Under the pieces are notes generated by a model. That model was not told the DNA's origin and searched no databases. It worked only from the letters and a program-made list of their open reading frames with translations. A DNA stretch of 64,000 nucleotides from JBAXPV01 sp037132075 (GTDB taxonomy: Bacteria > Bacteroidota > Bacteroidia > Bacteroidales > CAIXZF01): the NCBI GenBank assembly GCA_037132075.1, contig JBAXPV010000016.1, positions 1 to 64,000 of the forward strand, read 5' to 3'. Position numbers and translations under genes: made by a program. Shown piece after piece: positions 52,460-61,036 of the stretch. The number at the start of each line of letters is the position of its first letter. Within the stretch, counting starts at the first letter, position 1.

Positions 52460-52917
52460 AGGCCGTAGGCTCTCCCTGTAATTTTCTCCGGAACTACCTT
52501 GTAAACACACACCTCCCTGATGGCAGGCATGTTGAAAGAAAAATCCTTTCCGGTATATTGCCGCATGATCACATTCATCACTTCTTTCTTCGCATCCGGA
52601 TCGTCGATGAACTCTGCCTTGCCGTAGATCAGGATGCTACGATACTTCATGCTGTAGCTGCAAGCAACACCTTCATTCTGATACCTGAGGAAATAATCGC
52701 AGCTAAAAGCCAGCACAACCCTGGGATTTTGCTGTAAAATGTCTATCTTTTTCCCGTGTTTCGACGAATGCAGGTAAACAACGCCTTCATGGTAACCGAA
52801 ATTCATCGGAAGCACATAAGGTTCATGATCCGGGCCTACCATCGACATATGGCATACCTGGCATTTGTTGATGACTTCAGCAATCTCTTCTGTATCTCCA
52901 ATAAATCTGGTTCTCAT
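52456..52917 (-). CDS. Pyridoxamine 5'-phosphate oxidase-like flavoprotein
   Basis: 153 aa. An FMN-binding split beta-barrel protein: C-Q-V-C-H-M-S-M-V, Y-V-L-P-M-N-F-G-Y, V-V-Y-L-H-S-S-K-H-G-K-K and Y-R-S-I-L-I-Y-G-K-A-E-F. It is closest in plan to the NimA-like and general-stress flavoprotein groups, not to biosynthetic PdxH, which is longer. Substrate unknown. It reads toward the PAP2 gene (4-bp overlap of the 3' ends) and starts 3 bp after the stop of the holin-like gene, so it is downstream in that minus-strand unit. Confidence 0.88.
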   Translation of the reverse strand: MRTRFIGDTEEIAEVINKCQVCHMSMVGPDHEPYVLPMNFGYHEGVVYLHSSKHGKKIDILQQNPRVVLAFSCDYFLRYQNEGVACSYSMKYRSILIYGKAEFIDDPDAKKEVMNVIMRQYTGKDFSFNMPAIREVCVYKVVPEKITGRAYGL

Positions 52918-52920
52918 CGT

Positions 52921-53265
52921 TTATTTCATACGTTCATTGAGTTTGTCGAGCAAATCGGTAACAAGGGTCAGCACCAGGCTGAAAAGCAAAGCCCACCAGA
53001 AATTCTTAACGCTAAATCCGTCAAGGAGATGGTCAGTGATGATAATCATAAAAGCATTGATTACCAGGAGAAAAAGCCCCATCGTGACAAAAGTGATCGG
53101 GATCGTAAGCAGGATCAGTATCGGTCGTAAAAAGGCATTCAACAGTGAAAGAATGGCTGCCACAAGCAATGCTGTAAGAAATCCGTCAACATGAACCCCC
53201 GGAAGAAGGTAGGAGGAAATGATCACCGCAAAGGCAGAGACAATGATTCTGATGATCCAGGGCAT
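52921..53265 (-). CDS. Small four-helix membrane protein (PF04020 holin-like family)
   Basis: 114 aa with four hydrophobic helices: I-I-R-I-I-V-S-A-F-A-V-I-I-S, L-L-V-A-A-I-L-S-L-L-N, I-L-L-T-I-P-I-T-F-V-T-M-G-L-F-L-L-V-I and W-W-A-L-L-F-S-L-V-L. The N-x-x-L-R-P motif after helix 2 is the family hallmark. The family is called phage holin superfamily IV, but it is widespread in chromosomes without prophages, and nothing phage-like surrounds this copy. Function unknown. It is 6 bp downstream of the 957-aa gene. Confidence 0.88.
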   Translation of the reverse strand: MPWIIRIIVSAFAVIISSYLLPGVHVDGFLTALLVAAILSLLNAFLRPILILLTIPITFVTMGLFLLVINAFMIIITDHLLDGFSVKNFWWALLFSLVLTLVTDLLDKLNERMK

Positions 53266-53271
53266 AGGGTT

Positions 53272-56145
53272 TTATTTTTTGTCAAAATTACGCAATTCTT
53301 GTTTTCCTCCATAGCTCCCGAAGCCGATACTCCACAAAAACTCAAACTTCAATTCTTTCTTCTGCGTGATATAGGTGGAGCGACAACCCAGTTCCATGGG
53401 TGCATATAAGCGAAAAAGATAAAGGTCAGCGGTAAGTTCAATTCCTGTTGAATAAAAGTTTTCATCAGGAACAGCCTTTTGATAGGCATAGTCAGCAAAT
53501 AATGCCGCTTTGACCCGTTTGATATAGGTGAAACCCGGGAGGCTCAAATCAGGGTATAAAATGGGTAGGGAATAATCCAGCGAGCTGCTGAAAAAATGAG
53601 CTTTGGTGAAATCAGTAAATCCCCTTGGCAAAACAATTAAGTCACTGAAATATTGATCCCCTGAGCCTTTTTGTTGGTAGGCCAGGGTCAAACGAAAGCT
53701 TTGATGGCGAAACAGTCCTGGGAAAAAGAAATTCCCGTTCAGGGCAAATATATTGCCAACGGACAGATCACCCCAGGGTGTTTGCCTCGACTGATAGCGT
53801 AAAGTCTGGCCCCAGCGTGGGAAAATGTCTTTTTCTGTATATCGTAGAATGTTGTAGGATGAAAACCCTGCATTCAGAATGTCAATTGCACCTTTAAAGA
53901 GCCTGTCCGGCGAACTCGACGTATGCTGTATATTTTCCCATGTAGCCCCAATATAGGGCTGGATCCTCCTCAGATACTTGTTTCTGGAGAGATTCAATGG
54001 AAGCGAAATTTGTAAACCCAGGTTCGTTTCTTTATAGGTAAAGCGTTTGCCTCCGTTCATCGAAGCTCTCAGGCCATCCTCATAACTTAAATCAAAGATG
54101 GGAAACCAGCCCAGGTATGAATACGTCGATTTAAAACGGGTAGTCATTTCAATCGGATTGTACACGACGCCCAGGCTCATTACGCTGGTACTGAGCATGT
54201 TTTGAGAGATTAGCTGAATGCCGGGATCTGCTCTCATGTCAGTGGAAGTCAGATATACCGGCGACCAGCTGTGAAAATGAAACAAATGCCCTGCTTTGCT
54301 ATAGGGGCTTGTTTTAATGTTTAATATACTGTCTTGAAGTTTTTTATCATTGAATAATACCGGATGTTCCTGTCGCCTTAATAAAGAGTCAAGATCAGTG
54401 TTAAAATGTGGAATCTGGCTGAGGTTTTTTTGACTTATTTTTGATTCAATCGAAGTGATAGCGGTTCGAAATCCTGTGTACGTAAAATCAGAATAAATGA
54501 TGCTGTCATTACCCGAGAAATTAATGTCTTTCGCACCAAAACGAGACGGCATTAATTGGCTAATTTTTGCATGGGTAGTATCTAAGGAATAAATGCAATT
54601 AATCCCGTTAAAGGCACCAATGAAAAGTATGTTTTTATTGTGATAAACTGCCTTGCTGATATCCACAAAACCAGCAGAAAAAAGCTTGTGAAATTTGTTG
54701 TTTTTTAAATCAATTTCTACAATTGATTTTCCTTGCAAACCAAGGCATATAGCAAGAATGGTGTTTCCGTCAGAATTAAAAATTGGTGTTAAAAATTGTT
54801 CATTTTCGGCTTGTTGAAATTTGCATATTTCTTTACCGTCAGCAGTATTTAAAACGATTAAAAAATTGAGTCCTTTTTCCGTTGTTTCTGACACAACAAT
54901 TTTGCTGAAATCATCAGAAGGACAGGCTGCAAAATATCTGCTTTTTTTGCCAATTATTTTTAATTTATTTTTTGCCAGATCATAGATTTTTATTCGTGAA
55001 AAACTCCTGTTTTCCCAGCGAATATCCGGGATGGCTTCTGTCCAAATAATTTTATTATTCCGACAATAAACAATGTCGTCTTCAAGGCTTCCTGGTGTGA
55101 AAAGGATTTGTTCTTTTCCTCCGGGTAAAAAAGAAACAAATCGAGGAATATCTTCTTTGCTTTTCCTGAGTGAAAAAACGACACCATGATCCATCATTGC
55201 GGGAAATTGGTAATCAGACCAGGGGATGACATTGGCTGGCTGCAATATTTTCATGTGCAGGATTTCATTTCTGTTGTCCTGCACGGCCCACAGGCTGTCC
55301 AGGGAATTCATGGTTTTTTTATACAAGCCAACTTTGCTCAAGCCACTGATTTGTTTTATTCCATGTGAAAAAGGCGTAATTCTATAGGGCCGACGGGCGG
55401 TTTGTTCCAGGGCGTTTTGCCAGAGTCGGTTTCCGTAATGTGTTCGTCCATAAGCAACTATATGGTAACCAAGGGTATAATGGTCAGCGACCCGATCATG
55501 GTAACTACCAAAGACGGCTTTGTCATAAGAAAACTTGCCTTTTTCCAGCAGCTGCGACCGCAACAAGGCTTCAAAATCAGGCGCTGATCCTCTGCCAGTC
55601 CTGCTCAGCGCGGTTTCCGTCGATACTGCATCGCCTTCCATGAACCATGGCGGGATAAAGAGTCCGAGAATGAGCGAAGACGCCTGCTGGCCTAGTAAAA
55701 TATTAAGCCCGTGCGTAAATCCTCTGTTCATGCTGCTGATCTGAATGATATGCCGGTACTCATGAAGGGCAAGCTGCTCCAGCCATTCCTGGGGATAATT
55801 GCTTTGGGGAGGACAAGGGAACAGTTCCATTCGTTGGGGTGCCCAACTAACCACACCATTTGACAGCGTACTCCTGGAATGAAGAATTACATTCGTCTTT
55901 GACGCATTGAAGTTTAGTCCTGCGGATACAGGTCCTGCAGCCGATTCAAGCAAAAAGGCCAGCCGTTTTGATTCGGCTTCGTCCTCAGCAGGAAAAATAA
56001 TGCAAAAATGAGCCGTATTTAATTGTTTCCATCGGATCGAAGCGGGATCCTGTCCAAGGTTATAATATTGAGCATGAGCGCTGTAGTGCAAAACAAAAAG
56101 GATGAAACTTAAAAAAATGTATATTTTAAACGCTGTCTTTTGCAT
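53272..56145 (-). CDS. Outer-membrane-associated HExxH protein with TolB-like propeller and barrel
   Basis: 957 aa with signal peptide (cleaved after Y-S-A-H-A before Q). Residues about 27-230 look like a gluzincin peptidase: the zinc motif H-E-Y-R-H lies at 128-132 and W-F-M-E-G-D at 167-172 offers Glu170 as the third ligand. Residues about 300-600 have repeating blades (N-K-I-I-W-T-E-A, F-A-A-C-P-S-D-D, I-F-N-S-D-G-N) like TolB or WD40-type propellers. The last 300 residues alternate aromatic strands and turns and end in a Phe/Gly-rich strand, as in outer membrane beta-barrels. Predicted role: envelope-bound protease or maturation factor; the substrate is unknown. It heads a three-gene minus-strand unit and is divergent from panB, with promoter boxes for both in the 93-bp gap. 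Confidence 0.85.
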   Translation of the reverse strand: MQKTAFKIYIFLSFILFVLHYSAHAQYYNLGQDPASIRWKQLNTAHFCIIFPAEDEAESKRLAFLLESAAGPVSAGLNFNASKTNVILHSRSTLSNGVVSWAPQRMELFPCPPQSNYPQEWLEQLALHEYRHIIQISSMNRGFTHGLNILLGQQASSLILGLFIPPWFMEGDAVSTETALSRTGRGSAPDFEALLRSQLLEKGKFSYDKAVFGSYHDRVADHYTLGYHIVAYGRTHYGNRLWQNALEQTARRPYRITPFSHGIKQISGLSKVGLYKKTMNSLDSLWAVQDNRNEILHMKILQPANVIPWSDYQFPAMMDHGVVFSLRKSKEDIPRFVSFLPGGKEQILFTPGSLEDDIVYCRNNKIIWTEAIPDIRWENRSFSRIKIYDLAKNKLKIIGKKSRYFAACPSDDFSKIVVSETTEKGLNFLIVLNTADGKEICKFQQAENEQFLTPIFNSDGNTILAICLGLQGKSIVEIDLKNNKFHKLFSAGFVDISKAVYHNKNILFIGAFNGINCIYSLDTTHAKISQLMPSRFGAKDINFSGNDSIIYSDFTYTGFRTAITSIESKISQKNLSQIPHFNTDLDSLLRRQEHPVLFNDKKLQDSILNIKTSPYSKAGHLFHFHSWSPVYLTSTDMRADPGIQLISQNMLSTSVMSLGVVYNPIEMTTRFKSTYSYLGWFPIFDLSYEDGLRASMNGGKRFTYKETNLGLQISLPLNLSRNKYLRRIQPYIGATWENIQHTSSSPDRLFKGAIDILNAGFSSYNILRYTEKDIFPRWGQTLRYQSRQTPWGDLSVGNIFALNGNFFFPGLFRHQSFRLTLAYQQKGSGDQYFSDLIVLPRGFTDFTKAHFFSSSLDYSLPILYPDLSLPGFTYIKRVKAALFADYAYQKAVPDENFYSTGIELTADLYLFRLYAPMELGCRSTYITQKKELKFEFLWSIGFGSYGGKQELRNFDKK

Positions 56146-56162
56146 TGGATTCTTTGTCTATA

Positions 56163-56170
56163 CAAACATA
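56163..56170 (-). promoter_or_regulatory. Minus-7 box TATGTTTG for the 957-aa gene
   Basis: Exact TA-nn-TTTG match on the minus strand, 18 bp before the ATG at 56145. Confidence 0.6.
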
Positions 56171-56208
56171 AGAGGATTTTTATCACGACCGCTTCCTCAT
56201 TTTCTTTG

Positions 56209-56216
56209 TAGCTTTG
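56209..56216 (+). promoter_or_regulatory. Minus-7 box TAGCTTTG for panB
   Basis: Exact TA-nn-TTTG match on the plus strand, 22 bp before the panB ATG. It forms a divergent pair with 56163-56170. Confidence 0.6.
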
Positions 56217-56238
56217 TTCATTCTTAAAGAGCACTTAC

Positions 56239-57057
56239 ATGTCAGTAATAAAAATATCACCTGTGAAAGTCACAACCCATGTGCTACAGGAAATGAAAGT
56301 AAAAGGGGAAAAGATCGCGATGCTTACCGCCTACGACTATTCCTTTGCAAAACTCCTTGATGAAGCCGGGATGGAAGTGATCCTCGTCGGAGACTCTGCT
56401 TCTAACGTGATGGCGGGTCACCGGACTACGCTCCCCATTACCCTTAACGAGATGATTTACCATGCCTCCTCTGTGGTTAGGGGGATAAAAAGGGCATTGG
56501 TTGTCGTCGATCTTCCTTTTGGAACTTACCAGGGAAACTCAAAAGAGGCTTTGAACTCGGCCATCAGGATCATGAAAGAAAGTGGTGCTGACGCAGTAAA
56601 GCTGGAAGGTGGAAGCGAAATCATTGAATCAGTGGATCGTATCCTCTCTGCCGGGATTCCCATCATGGGGCACTTGGGCCTGACTCCGCAGTCGATCAAT
56701 AAATTCGGGACCTATACCGTGAGAGCTACCGAGGAAAAAGAAGCCAACAAACTCCTGGAAGATGCTCATTTACTCGAAAATGCCGGATGCTTCTCATTGG
56801 TGCTGGAGAAAATTCCTGCAAAATTAGGCCAGAAAGTTGCCAAAGAAATCAAAGTTCCAATTATCGGGATCGGGGCCGGAAAGTGGGTTGACGGACAAGT
56901 ACTTGTGCTACACGATATGCTTGGGATCACTACGCAATTCTCTCCGCGTTTCCTCCGCCGTTACCACAACCTGAGTGAGGAAATTAAAGGTGCGGTATCT
57001 TCTTATATTCATGACATCAAGTCGCTCGATTTCCCCAATGAAAGGGAACAATACTGA
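56239..57057 (+). CDS. panB: 3-methyl-2-oxobutanoate hydroxymethyltransferase
   Basis: 272 aa. First committed step of pantothenate (and so coenzyme A) synthesis, forming ketopantoate from ketoisovalerate and methylene-tetrahydrofolate. Family blocks: [21 protein letters not shown] (metal Asp), [23 protein letters not shown] and [17 protein letters not shown]. Length is normal. It overlaps the downstream pseudouridine synthase gene by 20 bp. coaD, a later step in the same pathway, lies about 6 kb away. Confidence 0.97.
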   Translation: MSVIKISPVKVTTHVLQEMKVKGEKIAMLTAYDYSFAKLLDEAGMEVILVGDSASNVMAGHRTTLPITLNEMIYHASSVVRGIKRALVVVDLPFGTYQGNSKEALNSAIRIMKESGADAVKLEGGSEIIESVDRILSAGIPIMGHLGLTPQSINKFGTYTVRATEEKEANKLLEDAHLLENAGCFSLVLEKIPAKLGQKVAKEIKVPIIGIGAGKWVDGQVLVLHDMLGITTQFSPRFLRRYHNLSEEIKGAVSSYIHDIKSLDFPNEREQY

Positions 57058-57736
57058 AATTAGCCAGCGAATCCTTTACGAAGACAACCATCTGGTCATC
57101 GTAAATAAATTACCTTCTGAAATTGTACAGGGTGATAAAACCGGCGATGTGCCCCTTAGTGAAGTGGTAAAAGATTACATACGAGTGAAGTACAACAAGC
57201 CCGGGGAAGCTTTTCTCGGTGTCGTTCATCGCCTGGACCGCCCTGTCAGCGGTGCCGTGATCTTTGCCCGCACCTCTAAAGCCCTGGCCCGTATGAATGC
57301 GATCCTTCATGACCGTAAAATCGAGAAAAAGTACTGGGCTATCGTAAAAGACAGTCCGCCCAGGAATGAAGATACCCTCATCAACTACCTTAAGAAGAAC
57401 GAAGAAAAAAATAAGTCATTCGTTAGCAATTCTGATCTGAACGGTGCACTACGCTGTGAGCTGCGTTACATACTGATCGGCAAAAGCGACAAATACTCAT
57501 TGCTGGAGGTTGAGTTGATGACCGGCAGGCATCACCAGATCCGGGCCCAGTTATCGCATATTGGCTGTCCCATAAAAGGGGACTTGAAATATGGTTATCC
57601 CCGTTCGAATCCGGATGCTTCTATTTCGCTGCATTCCCGCTCCATAAAGTTCTTACACCCGGTTAGCCAGGTGGAAGTATATGTGCTCGCACCTCCGCCT
57701 GATGAAGCCTTATGGAATTTCTTTTCAAATCAATAA
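57038..57736 (+). CDS. RluA-family pseudouridine synthase
   Basis: 232 aa from the ATG at 57038. The open frame begins at 56975, but that part lies inside panB and is not conserved-looking. The catalytic motif H-R-L-D-R-P-V-S-G contains the essential Asp, preceded by [11 protein letters not shown] and followed by [10 protein letters not shown]. There is no S4 domain, so it is of the short RluA/RluC-like type that modifies rRNA or tRNA; the target uridine is unknown. Translation is probably coupled to panB and to the following CoA-binding protein (3-bp gap). Confidence 0.94.
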   Translation: MKGNNTEISQRILYEDNHLVIVNKLPSEIVQGDKTGDVPLSEVVKDYIRVKYNKPGEAFLGVVHRLDRPVSGAVIFARTSKALARMNAILHDRKIEKKYWAIVKDSPPRNEDTLINYLKKNEEKNKSFVSNSDLNGALRCELRYILIGKSDKYSLLEVELMTGRHHQIRAQLSHIGCPIKGDLKYGYPRSNPDASISLHSRSIKFLHPVSQVEVYVLAPPPDEALWNFFSNQ

Positions 57737-57739
57737 GTG

Positions 57740-58204
57740 ATGGCTGAAAAAGATTTTACGAAAAACGACATCGCCCTTTTCATGGAAAACCCCTGGTTTG
57801 CCTTTGTGGGTGCTACTGAAAACAAGAAAAAATTCGGTCATTCTGCCTTTCGGGAACTTAAATACAAGGGGATTAAACTCATTCCCGTCAACCCGAACTA
57901 TCCAAAAGTTGATGGCCAGGAGTGTTATCAGTCATTGTTATACCTCCCAGAACGACCACAGGCAGTGATTTCTATGGTTCCAAGGGATCAATGCATGAAA
58001 GTCGTTAGTGAAGCTTATACCATGGGCGTTAAACAAATCTGGATTCAAATGGATTCTGACAGTCCGGAAGCCCTGGAGTTTTGTAAAGATCACGACATCA
58101 AAGCGATACATGGGGAATGTATTCTCATGCATGCACAACCGGTGAAGTCATTTCATGGCGTGCATCGCTGGTTCAGAAATGTTTTTGGAGGAATGCCGAA
58201 ATAA
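57740..58204 (+). CDS. CoA-binding domain protein (YccU-like)
   Basis: 154 aa from the ATG at 57740; a GTG directly before it is also in frame. A single Rossmann-type CoA-binding domain: F-A-F-V-G-A-T-E-N, K-L-I-P-V-N-P-N-Y, Q-A-V-I-S-M-V-P, G-V-K-Q-I-W-I-Q and a Cys in the H-G-E-C-I-L-M-H segment, which is the usual position in this family. Cellular role unknown. It is third in the panB run. Confidence 0.92.
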   Translation: MAEKDFTKNDIALFMENPWFAFVGATENKKKFGHSAFRELKYKGIKLIPVNPNYPKVDGQECYQSLLYLPERPQAVISMVPRDQCMKVVSEAYTMGVKQIWIQMDSDSPEALEFCKDHDIKAIHGECILMHAQPVKSFHGVHRWFRNVFGGMPK

Positions 58205-58228
58205 TGATGTGCAAAATCCTGTTCACCC

Positions 58229-58678
58229 ATGATGCCTGAGCTGAATTTTCCGGAATATATTTTTTCTACCAGGGGTGAAAATAAAAATAAGGAAATTTTT
58301 GACCCTGCCCGCCGGAAATATGTCAGCCTGACACCGGAAGAATGGGTACGTCAGCATCTGATTCAATACCTGATTCAGGAAAAAAAGATCCCAATAGCCT
58401 TACTTGCAGTCGAATATAGCCTGGTTTATCATAAGCTAAATAAACGCTGTGACATCTTGGTGTTCAACCGCCAGGGAAGTCCGGTAATGCTACTTGAATG
58501 CAAAGCACCCTCTGTGGCATTAAGTGAGAAAACCCTGGAGCAAATCGCGCGATATAATATGGCATTTAAAGTGTCTTATCTTCTGGTTTCAAATGGATTA
58601 TCACATTATTGCTTTCACATAAACCATGAAACTGAGATGATTAAAATCCTTCCAGAAATACCGACATTAGCGCTTTGA
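58229..58678 (+). CDS. Solitary HsdR N-terminal-like (PD-(D/E)XK) protein
   Basis: 149 aa, starting at tandem ATGs (58229 and 58232). It matches the HSDR_N_2-type domain: W-V-R-Q-H-L-I-Q-Y-L-I-Q, then K-R-C-D-I-L-V-F and L-L-E-C-K-A-P, giving the D...E-x-K nuclease triad, and Y-L-L-V-S-N-G at the end. No methylase, specificity subunit or helicase is nearby, so this is not a restriction system. Stand-alone copies are common in Bacteroidota housekeeping neighbourhoods. Its role, perhaps DNA repair or processing, is inference. It is convergent with mntP, 4 bp between stops. Confidence 0.88.
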   Translation: MMPELNFPEYIFSTRGENKNKEIFDPARRKYVSLTPEEWVRQHLIQYLIQEKKIPIALLAVEYSLVYHKLNKRCDILVFNRQGSPVMLLECKAPSVALSEKTLEQIARYNMAFKVSYLLVSNGLSHYCFHINHETEMIKILPEIPTLAL

Positions 58679-58682
58679 GTTT

Positions 58683-59243
58683 TTAAGAAGAAAGGTGTTC
58701 AATAAGGATCTTCGTTCCGATCCCGATCAGGATTATTCCACCTGCAATTTCAGCCCATTTGCCAAGCCAGGCACCCGTGTTTTTCCCGAAGAGAATCCCC
58801 AGCATCGAGATGACATAGGTTACCACGCCGATGACAAAAATGCTTAACCAGATGTTCATCTTTAAAAAACCGAAAGAAATCCCAACCACAAAAGCGTCTA
58901 TGGAAGTTGCCACCGACATCAGGATCAGTGTTCCGAAATGCAGTGGGTTGAAAGGTCCTTTGTTTTCGCCGGCTTTAAGGCTTTCCAGGATCATCTTTGC
59001 GCCCAGCAATAACAGGAGTCCAAAGGCGACCCAGTGATCGAAATTTTTAACGTAACGTATGATTTGTACGCCAATTATCCATCCGATAAATGGCATCATT
59101 GCCTGGAAAAAAGCAAGTGAGAAAGCTATCTTTGATGCAGAGAAAAAGCGCATCTGAGTCCGGGCAACCCCACTGGAAATGGAAACTGCGAAGGAATCGA
59201 ATGATAACCCAATGGCTAAGATGAGAAGTGTCAGAAAATCCAT
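58683..59243 (-). CDS. mntP: Manganese efflux pump MntP
   Basis: 186 aa with six hydrophobic helices in two homologous halves. Each half carries an Asp-containing motif, S-F-D-S-F-A-V-S-I near residue 16 and A-T-S-I-D-A-F-V-V-G near residue 113, as expected for MntP, which exports excess manganese across the inner membrane. The Gly-rich last helix reads G-G-I-I-L-I-G-I-G. In other bacteria it is controlled by MntR or a manganese riboswitch. No yybP-type leader fits in the short 5' region here. Single-gene unit with its own promoter box. Confidence 0.94.
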   Translation of the reverse strand: MDFLTLLILAIGLSFDSFAVSISSGVARTQMRFFSASKIAFSLAFFQAMMPFIGWIIGVQIIRYVKNFDHWVAFGLLLLLGAKMILESLKAGENKGPFNPLHFGTLILMSVATSIDAFVVGISFGFLKMNIWLSIFVIGVVTYVISMLGILFGKNTGAWLGKWAEIAGGIILIGIGTKILIEHLSS

Positions 59244-59259
59244 AGTGCTTGCCTTGAAG

Positions 59260-59267
59260 CAAAAATA
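59260..59267 (-). promoter_or_regulatory. Minus-7 box TATTTTTG for mntP
   Basis: Exact TA-nn-TTTG match on the minus strand, 17 bp before the mntP ATG. Confidence 0.6.
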
Positions 59268-59352
59268 AAGCCTTTTTCGGATTCAAGGGAAAATTAAATC
59301 ATTAGATAATTGCTTGATATAAAGTGATCTGTCATTCAAGGCGAAATTAGCA

Positions 59353-59384
59353 TTTGTAAAAACCTTCAAAATCCTGTAGGTTTG
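59353..59384 (+). promoter_or_regulatory. Complete Bacteroidota-type promoter for DUF3822-rsmD
   Basis: TTTG (59353-59356), a 20-nt spacer, then TAGGTTTG (59377-59384). Both the minus-33 and minus-7 elements and the spacing agree with the consensus known from Bacteroides and Flavobacterium. The ATG is 41 bp further on. This is the best-formed promoter in the window. Confidence 0.7.
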
Positions 59385-59425
59385 TTGATTGTTAAGACGG
59401 TTTTCAAACCAGGAAAAATTACTTA

Positions 59426-60289
59426 ATGGAATTAATAGCACAAATACAGCTAAAAGACCCGGGATTTAACAAATCTCTGAATGAGGGTCATGCTGCCGCC
59501 CTTCAGCTAGGTACAGACGGAGTTCAATTATGTATCGTCACTAAAAATGACAACAAAGTACAGTATTTTGAAAAATGGTCCTATGAAGGGAATGAACCGC
59601 TTTTTCCGGGTAACATCGGGGATATCATCAATGCCCTGCCCAGTCAGATTCCGTGGTTATCCGGTGGAAATACTGATTTAAAGGTTTTTATCGATGCGCC
59701 TTCCTATGCTTTAGTTCCGTCAGTTTTTTATGATTCCAGTCTTAAAGAATCATATTTAAAACTGCAGCATCCTGCAAAAGTTTCCGGTGAATGGATTTAT
59801 CAGGATAATATAGAAAGCCTTGAGGCTATGTTGGTATATTCGCTGCCACTGAGTGTTGAAAACCGAATTCATTCCTTTTTTCCGAAAGCGGTGATTCAGC
59901 ATCTCAGAACAATGTGGCTGACAGAAACGGTTAAAATGTCGCAAGACCTTCAATCACAGAAAAATACAGTGATTTATGCCGAAAAAGAAAAGATCGAGCT
60001 GGCGCTTTTTGTGTCAGGGAAGCTAATCTTCTCGAATGAATTTTCTTATAAGAGCTATGATGATCTTATTTATTTCATTTTGCTTGCATTGAACAAAAAC
60101 GGCTTTAATCCTTCTGAAAGCACCTTCATGCTTTGTGGACCTGCGGCTGATCAGTCGTTAATGCTTGAACTGAAAGCATTTATTCCTGAAATAACACCTT
60201 TGGAGATCCCGGCTAAATATGTCTTTAGCAGTGTTTTTCGCAAAGCACCCATCCACCAGTTCTTTCCCCTAATTATTGCCTTATCATGA
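59426..60289 (+). CDS. DUF3822 family protein
   Basis: 287 aa, soluble, no signal peptide. It has the duplicated actin/ASKHA-like alternation of beta strands seen in pilus-ATPase-like proteins (L-Q-L-G-T-D-G-V-Q-L-C-I-V, then V-I-Y-A-E-K-E-K-I-E-L-A-L-F, F-M-L-C-G-P-A-A). The family is restricted to Bacteroidota and almost always lies next to rsmD and coaD, as it does here. Function unknown. Its stop overlaps the rsmD start in ATGA, so the two are translationally coupled. Confidence 0.85.
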   Translation: MELIAQIQLKDPGFNKSLNEGHAAALQLGTDGVQLCIVTKNDNKVQYFEKWSYEGNEPLFPGNIGDIINALPSQIPWLSGGNTDLKVFIDAPSYALVPSVFYDSSLKESYLKLQHPAKVSGEWIYQDNIESLEAMLVYSLPLSVENRIHSFFPKAVIQHLRTMWLTETVKMSQDLQSQKNTVIYAEKEKIELALFVSGKLIFSNEFSYKSYDDLIYFILLALNKNGFNPSESTFMLCGPAADQSLMLELKAFIPEITPLEIPAKYVFSSVFRKAPIHQFFPLIIALS

Positions 60290-60834
60290 GAATTATCAGC
60301 GGTTCCCACCGTGGCCGCAGGTTGGTCACACCAACAAACTTACCGGTTCGCCCGACCACCGATATGGCCAAGGAAGCCTTGTTTAATATACTCGTAAACA
60401 GAATTGATTTTGAAGTGACCAGGGTCTTGGATTTATTTGCTGGTACAGGGAATCTTACATTTGAATTTGCCTCCAGAGGCTGTCCGGAAGTTACAGCCGT
60501 CGAACTGAATTTCAAATGTATTGAATTCATAAAAAAAACTACCGGAGTTCTTGATTTTCACACCATCAGGGTGATGCGGGCTGATGCCATTCAGTTTATC
60601 CGGCACAACCGCAAGAATTATGAGCTGATTTTCGCTGATCCACCTTATGAAATGGAAGGTGTTGATTTAATACCTGGCCTGATCTTTGAGAATAAGCTCT
60701 TAAGCCCCAACGGTCTTTTAATCCTGGAACATGACGAAAAAGTAGGTTTCCGTCAGTATCCTGAGTTCCTTGAAACCAGGAATTATGGCAAGGTAAACTT
60801 TAGTTTCTTTGAGCCAAAAGAGCTTATCAGTTAG
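60286..60834 (+). CDS. rsmD: 16S rRNA (guanine-N2)-methyltransferase RsmD
   Basis: 182 aa. It methylates G966 (E. coli numbering) of 16S rRNA in the assembling 30S subunit. The family start M-R-I-I-S-G-S-H-R-G-R-R-L, R-P-T-T-D-M-A-K-E-A-L-F-N, SAM motif I V-L-D-L-F-A-G-T-G-N-L and catalytic motif IV F-A-D-P-P-Y are all present. Length is normal. Operon with the DUF3822 gene. Confidence 0.96.
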   Translation: MRIISGSHRGRRLVTPTNLPVRPTTDMAKEALFNILVNRIDFEVTRVLDLFAGTGNLTFEFASRGCPEVTAVELNFKCIEFIKKTTGVLDFHTIRVMRADAIQFIRHNRKNYELIFADPPYEMEGVDLIPGLIFENKLLSPNGLLILEHDEKVGFRQYPEFLETRNYGKVNFSFFEPKELIS

Positions 60835-60865
60835 TAGTTATTTGTTAGTGGTACCTCAAAGTGCA

Positions 60866-61000
60866 GGAATGTCATCTCGGAGGCCCAGCCTCTCCTTCAG
60901 GAGAGGGGCCAGGGGTGAGGCTTTTTAAGGAATGTCATCTCCGCGGCCTAACCCTTTCCTTCAGGAGAAGGGTCGGGGGTGAGGCTTCTAGAGGATCCCG
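60866..61000. repeat. Two tandem 63-bp hairpin repeats plus a degenerate third
   Basis: The unit starting GGAATGTCATCT occurs at 60866 and again 63 bp later at 60929. Each has a hairpin core (TCTCCT-TC-AGGAGA; TTTCCT-TC-AGGAGAA) followed by GGGGTGAGGCTTnT. A third partial trace (GGTGAGGCTTTTTAA) ends near 61017. The element fills the 202-bp stretch between rsmD and the convergent thioredoxin-like gene and may end both transcripts. The hairpin core is shared with the palindrome at 44437-44474. Confidence 0.8.
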
Positions 61001-61036
61001 GCGGTGAGGCTTTTTAATGAGCCGGGTGTGAGGCAC

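Noticed and set aside
52921..53265. Prophage signal from a holin-type protein
   Set aside because: The PF04020-type four-helix family is widespread in chromosomes, and no integrase, capsid, tail or lysin gene is in the window.
58229..58678. Type I restriction-modification or defence island
   Set aside because: Only an isolated HSDR_N-like domain is present; no hsdM, hsdS or helicase, and neighbours are housekeeping genes.
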